DNA of 64,000 bases, taken from NCBI GenBank assembly GCA_963709995.1, contig CAVPYN010000002.1, forward strand, positions 558,001-622,000. Reading direction: 5' to 3'. Shown in pieces: positions 9,345 through 18,557 of the stretch. Source of the stretch: JAUIIK01 sp963709995 (GTDB lineage: Bacteria; Chloroflexota; Chloroflexia; Thermomicrobiales; CFX8). Below the pieces are notes generated by a model. That model saw only the letters and a list, made by a program, of their open reading frames with translations. It had not been told where the DNA came from and did not search any database. A program made the translations under genes and the position numbers. Positions within the stretch are counted from its first letter, which is position 1. Each line of letters begins with the position of its first letter.

Positions 9345-10243
9345 TCATACAGTGGCGACAAGCTCAGCGCTCTCCAAGATGCGCGCGATCTTTGCACGCT
9401 CGTCCGGCGTCGCCGGACGTTGTGGCGGGCGCGGAGCGCTCGTCTGCAGCCCTACCAGGTCCATCGCAGCTTTCAATCCCGCGATGCCAAACTGCGACGT
9501 GACGGCAGCATTAGGAGCGAGAAGTCGATATTGCAGTTCGCGCGTCCGGTCGTGGTCTCCGGACTTGAACAGCCGCAACAGCTCGGCGCACTCGCGAGGC
9601 GCGACATTCCCCAGCGCCACGATCCCCCCTTTGCCCCGACGCACAATGCCGGGTACAAGAAACTGGCTGATCCAGCGAGGACCGAGAAATCGTCTGAACT
9701 GTAAGACACCATCTCCGCCAGTTTGGCGGCGTTTCCGGCACTGTCTTTGACGCCGGCGATATTCGGGTGGTGGGATAGTTCGGCGACGACATCGGTGGGG
9801 AGATCAACCCCGGTGTATGTCGTCATGATGTAGACAACGATCGGGATTGGCGAAGCATCAGCTACCGCCGTATAGTGGCCGAGAAATGCGTCCCGATCGT
9901 AGCGGGGCCGGTAGTAGTGCGGTGTCACAATCAACGCAAAATCAACACCCAGTTCCGCGGCTTGCCGGGTAAGCTGAATCGTGCTTCGTGTGGACTCCGC
10001 GCCCGTCCCCGCAAGCACGATCTTGCGTCCGTCTATCGCCCGGACGCCCGCGTCAATCAGGTTGACGCGCTCCTCGAAATCCAGCGACGCGAACTCACCG
10101 TTTGACCCTAGCAGCACGATCCCATCGAGCGGGGTACCGCAGTACCAGTCAAGATTTCCGGCGAATCGCTCCAGGTCAAGTTCTTCGCTATCGTCAAAAA
10201 GCGTCGCAACCGGAGCGAACACGCCCTCCAAAGCCTTGCCCAT
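9345..10243 (-). CDS. Dihydrodipicolinate synthase / N-acetylneuraminate lyase family aldolase, frameshifted
   Basis: A DapA-family class I aldolase of about 300 residues. The Schiff-base lysine is in GVKDSAGN, with LLGSNGEFASL near the N-terminus and a Tyr-containing VVYIMTTYTG. The frame breaks near 9625, where a run of six G on the minus strand appears one base short: the protein reads PALCVGAKGG in one frame and continues GGIVALGNVAPREC in the next. A homopolymer error is the simplest explanation. The ATG overlaps the stop of the upstream membrane protein by one base. Its substrate may not be dihydrodipicolinate, since no lysine-pathway genes are nearby. Confidence 0.8.
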
Positions 10244-11679
10244 CAACTGCTCCCTTCATTCTCAGCTACGTCGGCGAGGCCCTTCTCGACGATGACTACG
10301 AGCAGGCCCGCCAGTATCCAGAATAGCGCCACCATGTGTACAAAGCGAATGTTGAAGTAGTAGTGGTCGACGAAGCCGACAACGAGCGAAGCGGCAAACG
10401 CCGCGCCCAGCGTCAGCACCAGGTCGTCATTTGTCCGTCTGAACGCGCGCCAACCACGAAGAGCTATGACTGCCACGATGATCAAGAACCCCGCCAGACC
10501 GATCAGGCCGGTTTGTTCTGCAACCAGCAGAAAGATGCTCGATACCCCGACACCGAACTCCGGGGACGGCGCATTGCCGAATCCGATCCCGAACCAGGGA
10601 TGTTCTCGTATGATCGCTATTGCATTCTCATATTCTGTAAGGCGCTGCCGGGTAGCGGCGTCCTGAAACCGCAATCCCGCCTCCAAACGGCTAATGAACG
10701 CCGATCCTAGTCCACCTACCAGCGCCGCCATTCCCGCGATTGCCGCGATCGGAACCAGAGCGCGGGCACGGAACCAGATGATTACTCCGGCGCCGGTAGC
10801 CGCCCCCACCCATGCTCCCCGTGAATAGGTGAGCAGTACAGCAAGCCCGGTCAAGGCAATTGCCGTAACAACGAACCCAATGGGGATAGGTCTGGTGCGA
10901 TTGAATGCGAGGCCGACTGCCAGTACGAATCCAATCATCATCAGCCCGCCGAAAGCGTTCGGATCAACCCCGGTTCCAATCGCGCGCATCGCGTTGTCCG
11001 GATTATCTTCAATAAAGCGCACAACTCTCGTGTCCGGATAGCCGTACGGGACTAGCCTTGAAAGAACCCTGAATGTGAGTGCTGGCCCGCCAGCGTAGAG
11101 TGCCAGGGCACCCCCGGCCGCGACAGCACTCGCGGCGATTATGCCGGTGATAATCGCCGCGACCTGATAGCGGCTCCGGACCAGCTGAACCGTGATCCAG
11201 AACATACCCAGCGCTAGCCCGAATCTGAAGAACAGCCGTGTGAGGTCTTGGTCAACTCCAAATCGTGCACCAAGCGCAAATGCCGCCACAAGATAGGCGC
11301 AGTAGAGGAACCAGAGGGCGGTAGCTACTGAGACAACCAGCCGTTCCCGTTTATCAATCAATAAGATCACGATATAGGAGCCAATGAGCGCCAGCGCCAC
11401 GACCTCGAACAGTGTTGGCCGCGCGCCTCCGGCTGAAACCGGTATCACGAGAAATGGCGCAAGTGCAATGACACCAAGGAGCGCGCCGTACAGAAACCAT
11501 ATCGACCGCGACGCAAGTGCAGCGGCTGGCGCCGCCAACAGCAATGCAAAACCGGCGGGTGGGCCAAGATGAACTGTTGTCCAACCGACTGCCAGGCCAC
11601 AGCCAATCGTTAGTAGAACTAGCCCTACTGCCCGTAGCAGGGAATGATCGAAGCGTCTAGGTGCTTGCGTTAGAGCCAC
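10243..11679 (-). CDS. O-antigen ligase / Wzy-like polytopic membrane protein
   Basis: About 478 residues with roughly ten or more hydrophobic segments and the Wzy_C-type region (REHPWFGIGFGNAPSPEFG followed by LVAEQTGLIGL) typical of O-antigen ligase or polymerase-like proteins. Such proteins transfer or polymerise lipid-linked glycans outside the membrane. The best start is a GTG at 11679, overlapping the end of corA by 10 bp; the longer frame would overlap corA by 88 bp. No neighbouring capsule cluster is seen, so its glycan substrate is unknown. Confidence 0.75.
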   Translation of the reverse strand: MALTQAPRRFDHSLLRAVGLVLLTIGCGLAVGWTTVHLGPPAGFALLLAAPAAALASRSIWFLYGALLGVIALAPFLVIPVSAGGARPTLFEVVALALIGSYIVILLIDKRERLVVSVATALWFLYCAYLVAAFALGARFGVDQDLTRLFFRFGLALGMFWITVQLVRSRYQVAAIITGIIAASAVAAGGALALYAGGPALTFRVLSRLVPYGYPDTRVVRFIEDNPDNAMRAIGTGVDPNAFGGLMMIGFVLAVGLAFNRTRPIPIGFVVTAIALTGLAVLLTYSRGAWVGAATGAGVIIWFRARALVPIAAIAGMAALVGGLGSAFISRLEAGLRFQDAATRQRLTEYENAIAIIREHPWFGIGFGNAPSPEFGVGVSSIFLLVAEQTGLIGLAGFLIIVAVIALRGWRAFRRTNDDLVLTLGAAFAASLVVGFVDHYYFNIRFVHMVALFWILAGLLVVIVEKGLADVAENEGSS

Positions 11680-12686
11680 CGCTTGACCCGGAAATACTCG
11701 ATCATCCCCAGGGACAGGATGACCATCATCACGATGATCAGCGCGGTAGTCGCCCAATTGGTCTCGCCCGGCAGCTCCACGTTCATCCCAAAGAACCCGG
11801 TTATCAGGGTGAGAGGCAGCATAATGACCGAGAAGATCGTGAGCGTCTTGATGACGTCATTCATGCGCTGGGAAACGAGCTTGTCGTGGGTGTCGCTTAG
11901 CGCCGCCAGAATCTCAAACAGTTCTTCAAGCGAATCGATCGTCCGTCCCAGGTGATCGGAAACGTCGCCCCAGTACTCGTCGAGATCTTCGTCGAGAAAC
12001 GGAAAGGTCGCTATTTCGAGCCTGTTTAACAGGGTCAATTGCGGTCGGAGAATCCGGCGCAAAGAAATCAGGTCTCGTTGGATGACCGATATCTCCTGGA
12101 CCGTCTTCAAGGAACGATCATCAAAGATCATGTCTTCGATTGCGGCGACCTGTTCTTCAAGCCGGGGAACGATCGGGACCAGGTAGTCCACCAACCGGTC
12201 GATCACTTCGTACAAGAGATAACCGGGATTCGCGCGAAGCAACTCGATGCTCATCTCATCAGATTCAAAGATGGAATCAATGAGCGTTACGAGCGGTCTG
12301 AGAGTGCCGTCATGAACCGTCACGAAAAGATCGTCCCCTACGACAAAGTCAATCTCGGATGCCTCATTCAGTCGAGTTGTCTTGTCGTGAATCGGAAACT
12401 TCAGGACGATGAACAGGTACTCATCGTAGACGTCGATCTTCGGGCGCTGGATCCGGCTCCGAATGTCTTCAATGACCAATGGATGCAAATCAAGGTCATC
12501 GCCAATACTCTCGACCTGCTCGCCCGTCGGGCGTCTCAGGTCGATCCATCGCGTTCCCCCATATTCGATCGAGCGAAGCGTTGACGCGACCTCTTCGCCG
12601 TCGAAGCCGGCCGGAGACGGCAAGCGCCCCCAGCGCCCGCGGCGAATCAGGGCAAGTGGACGACGCCTCCGAGTCTGGCCAGTCAT
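11670..12686 (-). CDS. corA: CorA-family magnesium/cobalt transporter
   Basis: A 338-residue protein with a large soluble N-terminal domain, a long helical region and two C-terminal membrane segments. The signature GMN motif sits at the end of the first one (ITGFFGMNVELPG), and the chain ends in the short basic tail VKRWL. CorA forms a pentameric Mg2+ channel in the cytoplasmic membrane. The 123-bp gap upstream to the M24 peptidase stop shows no clear signal. Confidence 0.93.
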   Translation of the reverse strand: MTGQTRRRRPLALIRRGRWGRLPSPAGFDGEEVASTLRSIEYGGTRWIDLRRPTGEQVESIGDDLDLHPLVIEDIRSRIQRPKIDVYDEYLFIVLKFPIHDKTTRLNEASEIDFVVGDDLFVTVHDGTLRPLVTLIDSIFESDEMSIELLRANPGYLLYEVIDRLVDYLVPIVPRLEEQVAAIEDMIFDDRSLKTVQEISVIQRDLISLRRILRPQLTLLNRLEIATFPFLDEDLDEYWGDVSDHLGRTIDSLEELFEILAALSDTHDKLVSQRMNDVIKTLTIFSVIMLPLTLITGFFGMNVELPGETNWATTALIIVMMVILSLGMIEYFRVKRWL

Positions 12687-12809
12687 TAAACCGCCTCCTT
12701 CGTCCGACGTTCGCGGCTACTCCCCAGAATCGATACGCGTCCAGCCACACGAGATCAAAGAAGAATAGTCAACCGACCCCCCAATGTCCCTCGCCCTTGA
12801 AGCATCAGA

Positions 12810-14039
12810 TTAGCGCTGGAGGACGATCAATTCCCTCTGCGGTGGGGCCAGAAACTCACAACCGTCCGAGGTCACAACGATATCTTCCTCAAGACTCACG
12901 CGCCCATATCCAGGCACGGAGCAACCGATTTCCAGGGTGTACACCTCGTCTTTCTCGACTCGACCATAGGGACGGTCGCCATAGCGTTCCCACCTCGGGC
13001 CAAGCACCGTACCGCCATCGTGACAGGCTCGTCCGAGTTGATGCCCCAGCGCGAATCGCCACTCTTCGAGACCCTCGCGTTCGAAGATCTCGCGGGCGAT
13101 GTTGTCAACTTCCCACCCTTCAACGCCGGGCTTGATGAACGCCGCCGCGCTTTGAATCGCTTCGTCGATGATCTTGAAGTGGTCAACCACCGTTGCCGGC
13201 GGCTGCGTCTCGCCTGGCGCGAGCACATAGTACGTGCGCTGCATATCTGAGCTGTATTCGGTTTCATTTACGCCAAAGTCAATCGACACCAGTTGACCTG
13301 CCTTGACTTCAATTTCGGTCGGTCCGACATGCCCAATCGGCGAGTCAGGACCGGCGGTCACCGTCGGGCAGTAGCGCCAATCCCAGGATGACCCGAGCCG
13401 CCGCTCCTCCAACTGTCCATGCATGAAGTCGCTGATGTCCTGCTCGGTTACTCCAGGACGAATAAAGCGCTCGGTCGCTTCCCAGATGCGTTCAGTTGTT
13501 GCCACGGCGCGCCGAATCCTTGCGAGCTCGGTCGCGGACTTGCGGCCGCGCACCTTTCGCGGAATGTCACCCGCCTCGACCAGCCGCCCGGCATATGGAG
13601 TTTCCGCCAGGATGTCCTCCAGAAGCAAATACATCCCGTGACTGATGCCATCAGCGATGTTGTCATCCCTCGAGAAATTCAGCGCGATTGCGTTCGGGTC
13701 CAGCGTCGCGATCTGCTCTCGAAGCACGTCGCCAATGCCTTCTACGTAACCTATGACATTATCCCAGGCACCGGTTTGCTTCACATTCTCGACGTCGCCG
13801 GTGCCGACGATGGCGACGTGATCTCCGGTTCGTGAGATCAAAAACGCTGATTCCCAGGTAACGCTCGTTCCGACCACCAGCGGCATACTCGGGTCACCCA
13901 TTGTGTCGCTCTCACGGGCAAGGATCATCCAGAGATCCACGTCCTGCTCATCCAAAATCTCCACTGCCTGGGCAAGCTTCTCACGTACCAGATTCCCTGA
14001 CTCGATCTCAGACAAGTTGCTTCTCCCTGTTCTTGTCAT
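12810..14039 (-). CDS. M24-family metallopeptidase (Xaa-Pro aminopeptidase / creatinase-like)
   Basis: 409 residues with a creatinase-like N-terminal domain and a pita-bread catalytic domain. The five metal ligands are recognisable: VSIDFGV (Asp), YSSDMQRTY (Asp), ALGHQLGR (His), YTLEIG (Glu) and SLEEDIVV (Glu). It probably cleaves X-Pro dipeptides or a related amide in the cytoplasm. It lies 25 bp after an aspartoacylase-like gene and near a PIG-L deacetylase, so a shared catabolic role is possible. Confidence 0.87.
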   Translation of the reverse strand: MTRTGRSNLSEIESGNLVREKLAQAVEILDEQDVDLWMILARESDTMGDPSMPLVVGTSVTWESAFLISRTGDHVAIVGTGDVENVKQTGAWDNVIGYVEGIGDVLREQIATLDPNAIALNFSRDDNIADGISHGMYLLLEDILAETPYAGRLVEAGDIPRKVRGRKSATELARIRRAVATTERIWEATERFIRPGVTEQDISDFMHGQLEERRLGSSWDWRYCPTVTAGPDSPIGHVGPTEIEVKAGQLVSIDFGVNETEYSSDMQRTYYVLAPGETQPPATVVDHFKIIDEAIQSAAAFIKPGVEGWEVDNIAREIFEREGLEEWRFALGHQLGRACHDGGTVLGPRWERYGDRPYGRVEKDEVYTLEIGCSVPGYGRVSLEEDIVVTSDGCEFLAPPQRELIVLQR

Positions 14040-14064
14040 ACACGAACCGATTCAAAGCCGGAGC

Positions 14065-15036
14065 CTAACCACGTTTCCCCAGGTTCACAACAGTGTCACC
14101 GCTGTTGACGATGGGATTTTCCGCGTAAAGCACGACAGTCGCGTCGAACGGTGAACGTATCGTTTCAATAATCTCAAACGTCGCCGGTGAATAGATGTAG
14201 CCCAGTTCCTGTGTTTCCCAGACTTCTTGCCCGGGTCGAACTGTCGACACAAATACACCGCCGGCATCCGCGGTCACACGAGTAAGGTGATTCCTGATCA
14301 CGATCTGCCGGCTTGGCACGGTGACATCGCCTCGCAGAAATCCGTAACTCGCCAGCACATTGGTCACGCCCATCACACCTGCCTGTATCTGATTGCCTTC
14401 GAATTTGGAGTAGCCTCCGAGTTCGGGCGTGATTGCTGGGATGCCTTCCGCCGCCGCCACATTTCTCAGTTTGCCGGAGAATCGCGCTATCTGCCAATCC
14501 TCGTCTCGTTCCTCCATCAGAAGGTATTCGGTCCCGAAGCAACGGGCAAGATCTTCACTACGAGCATCTCCTTCGCCAAACACCGTGTGCGTGATCATTG
14601 TCGAATATCCGGTATGGAGGTCGATCACCAGATCCGATCCGGCAACCGCTTCACTGAACAGCGCATGCGCCATCCGGTCCGAAATCGTGCCATCCCGGCG
14701 GCCGGGCCAGACACGGTTCATGTCCTCTCGATCGGTCGGCGTGCGCCGATCGTGATGGCGAAACCCGAGTGGGTTCGCGACCGGAACGACAACGATCTGA
14801 CCAGTCAGTTCTTGCGGATCCAAGTCCAGAACAACCCGCCGCAACGACTCAATCGGATTGACCTCAATACCGTGGGCAGCAGCCTGCAGATAGAGACGTC
14901 TTCCGGGTTTAGCTCCATTGATGACTATGACCGGAATCTGAATCGCCGATCCGTCCGCAAGCGATCCGACGTGGATCGCTCCAAATCCCCTCGCGCCGGT
15001 TTCGGCAACCGCTGTGCCAATCTTGAGCAGTGACAT
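14065..15036 (-). CDS. Succinylglutamate desuccinylase / aspartoacylase-family zinc deacylase
   Basis: 323 residues of the AstE/AspA family, which are carboxypeptidase-like zinc enzymes that remove acyl groups from N-acyl amino acids. Zinc-site motifs are AAAHGIEVNP (H-x-x-E), then DLHTG (His), and a Glu in ITPELGG fits the general base. The C-terminal half (GGVFVSTVRPGQEV) is the usual beta-rich domain of the bacterial AspA-like group. It is flanked at about 25-bp spacing by the PIG-L and M24 genes on the same strand. The natural substrate is unknown. Confidence 0.83.
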   Translation of the reverse strand: MSLLKIGTAVAETGARGFGAIHVGSLADGSAIQIPVIVINGAKPGRRLYLQAAAHGIEVNPIESLRRVVLDLDPQELTGQIVVVPVANPLGFRHHDRRTPTDREDMNRVWPGRRDGTISDRMAHALFSEAVAGSDLVIDLHTGYSTMITHTVFGEGDARSEDLARCFGTEYLLMEERDEDWQIARFSGKLRNVAAAEGIPAITPELGGYSKFEGNQIQAGVMGVTNVLASYGFLRGDVTVPSRQIVIRNHLTRVTADAGGVFVSTVRPGQEVWETQELGYIYSPATFEIIETIRSPFDATVVLYAENPIVNSGDTVVNLGKRG

Positions 15037-15059
15037 CGTCCCTCACCCCCTGAAAACAC

Positions 15060-15791
15060 CTACCGCCTGAGCCGGATCACCTTGAACGCCTCGGCCATTT
15101 CAAGCCCGTGGTCCTTACCCCGCTCTCGGGCGCGATCGCGGATCCGCTCATCCAGAGTCTCTGCCGTCCCCACCTGACTCTTGTGAGCTTTCAACGCATC
15201 AACTTTCTTGTGCACGGTAGTTGAGATGTCAACGAATTTGTCCGGAGTCTCAGAACCGTACAACCAGAGCTCCGCTACCTTGTGCGGCTCGTAACCTTCG
15301 TCCAGGTGTTCTGGGAAATACAGGGGATCGCGCGCGGTTGGGTAGACCGCATCGACCGTCGCGGTGCCTACCGCGCGATGATCGGGGTGCAGCGCATATG
15401 GCCGAAAAGGATCATGGGTTATGACGATATCGGGCCGGTGCTTCCGGATCATTCGCACGATCCTGCCCCGCAGTTCGAGATCCGGCGTCAGCTCGCCATC
15501 TCCACCCCGGAGGAATTCCGTCGATGTCAGGCCAAGCCGCCGGCTCGCCTCCAGTTGTTCCGACTCACGCAATTCCGCAAGCTCCCGAGACGAAATATCT
15601 CGACGGTCCGTTCCTTTGTCTCCCGATGTGCAGACGACGAGAACGACGTCAAATCCTTCCTCGGCAAATCGGGCAAGCGTGCCGGCAGACGAAAACTCCG
15701 CGTCGTCGGGGTGCGCCACCACAATCATGACTCGCGAGTATTCCTCTTCCACGCCAAGCGCGGCGCCATTCGCGATCTTCGTCCCAGTCAT
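15060..15791 (-). CDS. PIG-L/LmbE-family deacetylase
   Basis: 243 residues. The hallmark zinc and catalytic motif AHPDDAEFSSAG is near residue 26 and HPDHRAVG near residue 135. Family members deacetylate N-acetylglucosaminyl compounds such as bacillithiol and mycothiol precursors, or sugar conjugates. The size fits BshB-like enzymes, but no bshA or bshC is nearby, so the substrate stays open. It starts the PIG-L, AspA-like, M24 series. Confidence 0.88.
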   Translation of the reverse strand: MTGTKIANGAALGVEEEYSRVMIVVAHPDDAEFSSAGTLARFAEEGFDVVLVVCTSGDKGTDRRDISSRELAELRESEQLEASRRLGLTSTEFLRGGDGELTPDLELRGRIVRMIRKHRPDIVITHDPFRPYALHPDHRAVGTATVDAVYPTARDPLYFPEHLDEGYEPHKVAELWLYGSETPDKFVDISTTVHKKVDALKAHKSQVGTAETLDERIRDRARERGKDHGLEMAEAFKVIRLRR

Positions 15792-15847
15792 TTCCTGACT
15801 CTAACCTCTCAAGGTTCCTTATCTTGTGGATCCCAGTCCACCGAACA

Positions 15848-17185
15848 ATGTCTGGCACTATCGAGTCTTTTCAAGTCTTCGTCAAGTCCAGCCCGTTGCC
15901 ATGCTCAACGAATGGATACAATCTCCCCGGATCGGGGGAGGGCCACATCAGAACCACAAATCGACGCATTCTCATGATCGCACCCACCTCGTTCTTCGCT
16001 GACTACGGCTGTCATGTGCGCATACTCGAGGAAATCGAAGCGCTTCATGCACGCGGTCACATCGTCGAAGTATGCACGTATCACAATGGCCGGGATCTGC
16101 CGGGAGTGACAGTTAATCGCACGGTGGACATCCCATGGCGCAAACGGGTAGTCGTCGGCTCATCGAAGCACAAGATGTATCTCGATGTCGCGCTCTTCGC
16201 GAAAGTTTTCAGAGAGGTGCGCGCCTTTAGTCCCGACATTATCCACGCTCATTTGCATGAAGGCGCATTGATTGGGTCGATCATCGGTCGCCTTTTCAAG
16301 ATACCTGTGGTCTTCGACTATCAGGGCTCATTGACGGAAGAGATGATCGACCACGGATTCCTCCCACAAGAGGGAGTTCGTCCCCGTCTCGTGCGCCAGA
16401 TGGAACACCTCATCGATCGGCTCCCAGCGGCGATCCTCGCAAGTAGCCGCGCCGCGGCACAGCATCTCATGATGAGAGAACGGTCGCCTGGTCGAGTCCA
16501 GGTCATCGACGACGCGGTCAATCTCAAGCGGTTCAGTCCGGGCAGGCAGTCTGACGCGGAAGCATGGCGGGCGAAACTCGGGATACCGCCGGGCGCTCCG
16601 GTCGTCGTGTATCTTGGACTACTAGCCGACTATCAGGGCACGCCAACCTTGATCAGAGCCGCCTCCAGGTTACTCGAATCCAGAAGGGACGCGTTCGTGG
16701 TCATCGCTGGATATCCGGGTGTTGGCCGCTATTCCGCGATGGCGCGAGAACTGCCCCATGCGGAGCGCATTCTCTTTCCGGGCAGGATTGCGTATGAGGA
16801 GGCTCCAGCGTTCCTGTCGATTGGCCAAGCTGCCGCCGCGCCGAAACGTTCACTCACAGAAGCGAATGGGAAGATCCTCAACTACATGGCGATGGGGCTT
16901 CCGACGGTCTGCGTCGATTCTCCCGTGAATCGCGACCTGCTCGGCGACCTTGGATTGTATTTCGAGGAGAACGATCCAAACGCGATGGCCCGTATGCTCG
17001 ATGACGCACTGCATGCTCTACCAACGCAACGAGACGCACTGCGCGTTCGAGCAGCACAGAAATTCTCCTGGGATCGCCAGATTCTGAACGTCGAACAAGT
17101 CTACGACGGCCTGCTGGAGACTTCGGCCAGATTTCCAGTGGAGCGTGCTGCGGAGATTGCCGACGCGCCGGCAACTGACGACTAA
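15848..17185 (+). CDS. GT4-family glycosyltransferase
   Basis: A GT-B glycosyltransferase of about 445 residues. The N-terminal GT4 acceptor domain includes APTSFFADYGCHVRILEEIE. The C-terminal donor domain includes VVYLGLLADYQGTPTLIRA and the Glu-containing APKRSLTEANGKILNYMAMG. The start is uncertain: ATG 15848 has no good ribosome site, and ATG 15974 lies some 20 bp after a GGGGGAGGG and leaves the standard N-terminus. It probably makes a glycolipid or exopolysaccharide. It is divergent from the PIG-L gene and convergent with hisS. Confidence 0.85.
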   Translation: MSGTIESFQVFVKSSPLPCSTNGYNLPGSGEGHIRTTNRRILMIAPTSFFADYGCHVRILEEIEALHARGHIVEVCTYHNGRDLPGVTVNRTVDIPWRKRVVVGSSKHKMYLDVALFAKVFREVRAFSPDIIHAHLHEGALIGSIIGRLFKIPVVFDYQGSLTEEMIDHGFLPQEGVRPRLVRQMEHLIDRLPAAILASSRAAAQHLMMRERSPGRVQVIDDAVNLKRFSPGRQSDAEAWRAKLGIPPGAPVVVYLGLLADYQGTPTLIRAASRLLESRRDAFVVIAGYPGVGRYSAMARELPHAERILFPGRIAYEEAPAFLSIGQAAAAPKRSLTEANGKILNYMAMGLPTVCVDSPVNRDLLGDLGLYFEENDPNAMARMLDDALHALPTQRDALRVRAAQKFSWDRQILNVEQVYDGLLETSARFPVERAAEIADAPATDD

Positions 17186-17207
17186 CCCGCCGGGTCTGTC
17201 TATCTGA

Positions 17208-18521
17208 CTAGTTGTCCGGCTGCAGCTTGCGAACTGCCGCAGCGGCATCCTCGCGAAGAGTTTCGAATTGCTCCTCTGTACGGAGATCCTTGAGTGCCAC
17301 CATCCGTCGCTCGATTTCGTCAGGGCCAAGGATTGCGGCGACTGGGATCCCTTTCGCGTCTGCGTAAGAGAATTGCCGTCCCATGTTGCGCCTTGGCTCG
17401 AGATAAGTCTCAACCCGCAAACCTGTCGAGCGCAACTCCGCCGCGAACGCTAGTGACTCACTCACGCATTGCTCGTCGAAGACCGTCACCAGCACCTGCG
17501 AAACCGACCGTGCTGTATCCTGGCTCCCACGCTCCTGCATGATTTCAAAGATGCGCTCGATCCCCAGTGATATTCCGGTAGCCGGCATGTCCAACCGCGA
17601 AAAGCGCCCGACGAGCCCGTCGTATCTTCCGGCGCCAGCAAGCGACCCGATGCTTACCTCATTGTGATGCGCTTCATAGACCGGGCCGGTGTAGTAGCCC
17701 ATCCCCCGCGCCAGCGAAAGATCGAACTTGTAGCGCGATGTGGTTACACCCGATGCTGAAAGCGCCGAAAAGAGCGTCGCCAGGTCATCCAGTGCGGGAG
17801 CAGCTCCAGGCGTGTCGCCCAGTGTGTTGGATACGTGAGCCAGCATCTCCGAGCTATCACCCCGATACGCAACGAGTTCGACGATCGCGTTCGCGGCAGC
17901 TCCAGGGACCCCGCTTTCCTGCAGTTCTTGAACGACCCCGTCAACTCCGATCTTGTCCAGTTTGTCGATGGACCGGTACACGCCGCCCGCTTCGTCGCTG
18001 GCGACGCCAGCGAAGATCGCGATAGCCTCCAGGATCTTGCGATGGTTTATCCGCACCACAAAGTCGCCAAGGTTGAGCGCCTCGAGCGCCTCCACCATGA
18101 CGCTGACTACGTCGGCATCGGCAAGCATTGACGAGGAGCCGACAATATCGGCATCGCACTGCCAGAACTCGCGGAACCGGCCACGCTGAGGCCGGTCGGC
18201 TCTCCACACCGGAGCGATATGGTAGCGCTTAAACGGGAACGTCAACTCGTTCTGATGGAGAGCAACAAACCTCGCCAGCGGCACTGTTAGGTCAAATCTC
18301 ATTCCGACCTCGCGCCCGCCCTGATCCTCGAAGTGATAGATCAGTTTCTCGTCATCGAGATTGCCGGTGAGCGTCTCGAAATACTCGAGCACAGGCGTCT
18401 CAATCGGTTCAAAACCGTGGCGCTCGAAGACGCCCCGGATCGTCTCGACAACTCGTTGCCGCATGATCATCTGTGCGGGAAGGAAGTCGCGCATACCGCG
18501 CAGCACGCGAGGTTGAATCAA
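17208..18521 (-). CDS. hisS: Histidyl-tRNA synthetase
   Basis: 437 residues, the usual length for this class II synthetase. It opens with RGMRDFLPAQ, has motif 2 as RPQRGRFREFWQCD, the HisRS substrate loop in SLAGAGRYDGLVG and motif 3 around GISLGIERIFEIM. A C-terminal anticodon-binding domain is present (QVLVTVFDEQC onward). It charges tRNA-His in the cytoplasm. It is the last gene of a minus-strand series and follows the histidine kinase by 36 bp. Confidence 0.96.
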   Translation of the reverse strand: MIQPRVLRGMRDFLPAQMIMRQRVVETIRGVFERHGFEPIETPVLEYFETLTGNLDDEKLIYHFEDQGGREVGMRFDLTVPLARFVALHQNELTFPFKRYHIAPVWRADRPQRGRFREFWQCDADIVGSSSMLADADVVSVMVEALEALNLGDFVVRINHRKILEAIAIFAGVASDEAGGVYRSIDKLDKIGVDGVVQELQESGVPGAAANAIVELVAYRGDSSEMLAHVSNTLGDTPGAAPALDDLATLFSALSASGVTTSRYKFDLSLARGMGYYTGPVYEAHHNEVSIGSLAGAGRYDGLVGRFSRLDMPATGISLGIERIFEIMQERGSQDTARSVSQVLVTVFDEQCVSESLAFAAELRSTGLRVETYLEPRRNMGRQFSYADAKGIPVAAILGPDEIERRMVALKDLRTEEQFETLREDAAAAVRKLQPDN

Positions 18522-18557
18522 TCCCAGCCTCTTTCAGACTCGCCCATTAGCCAGCCT

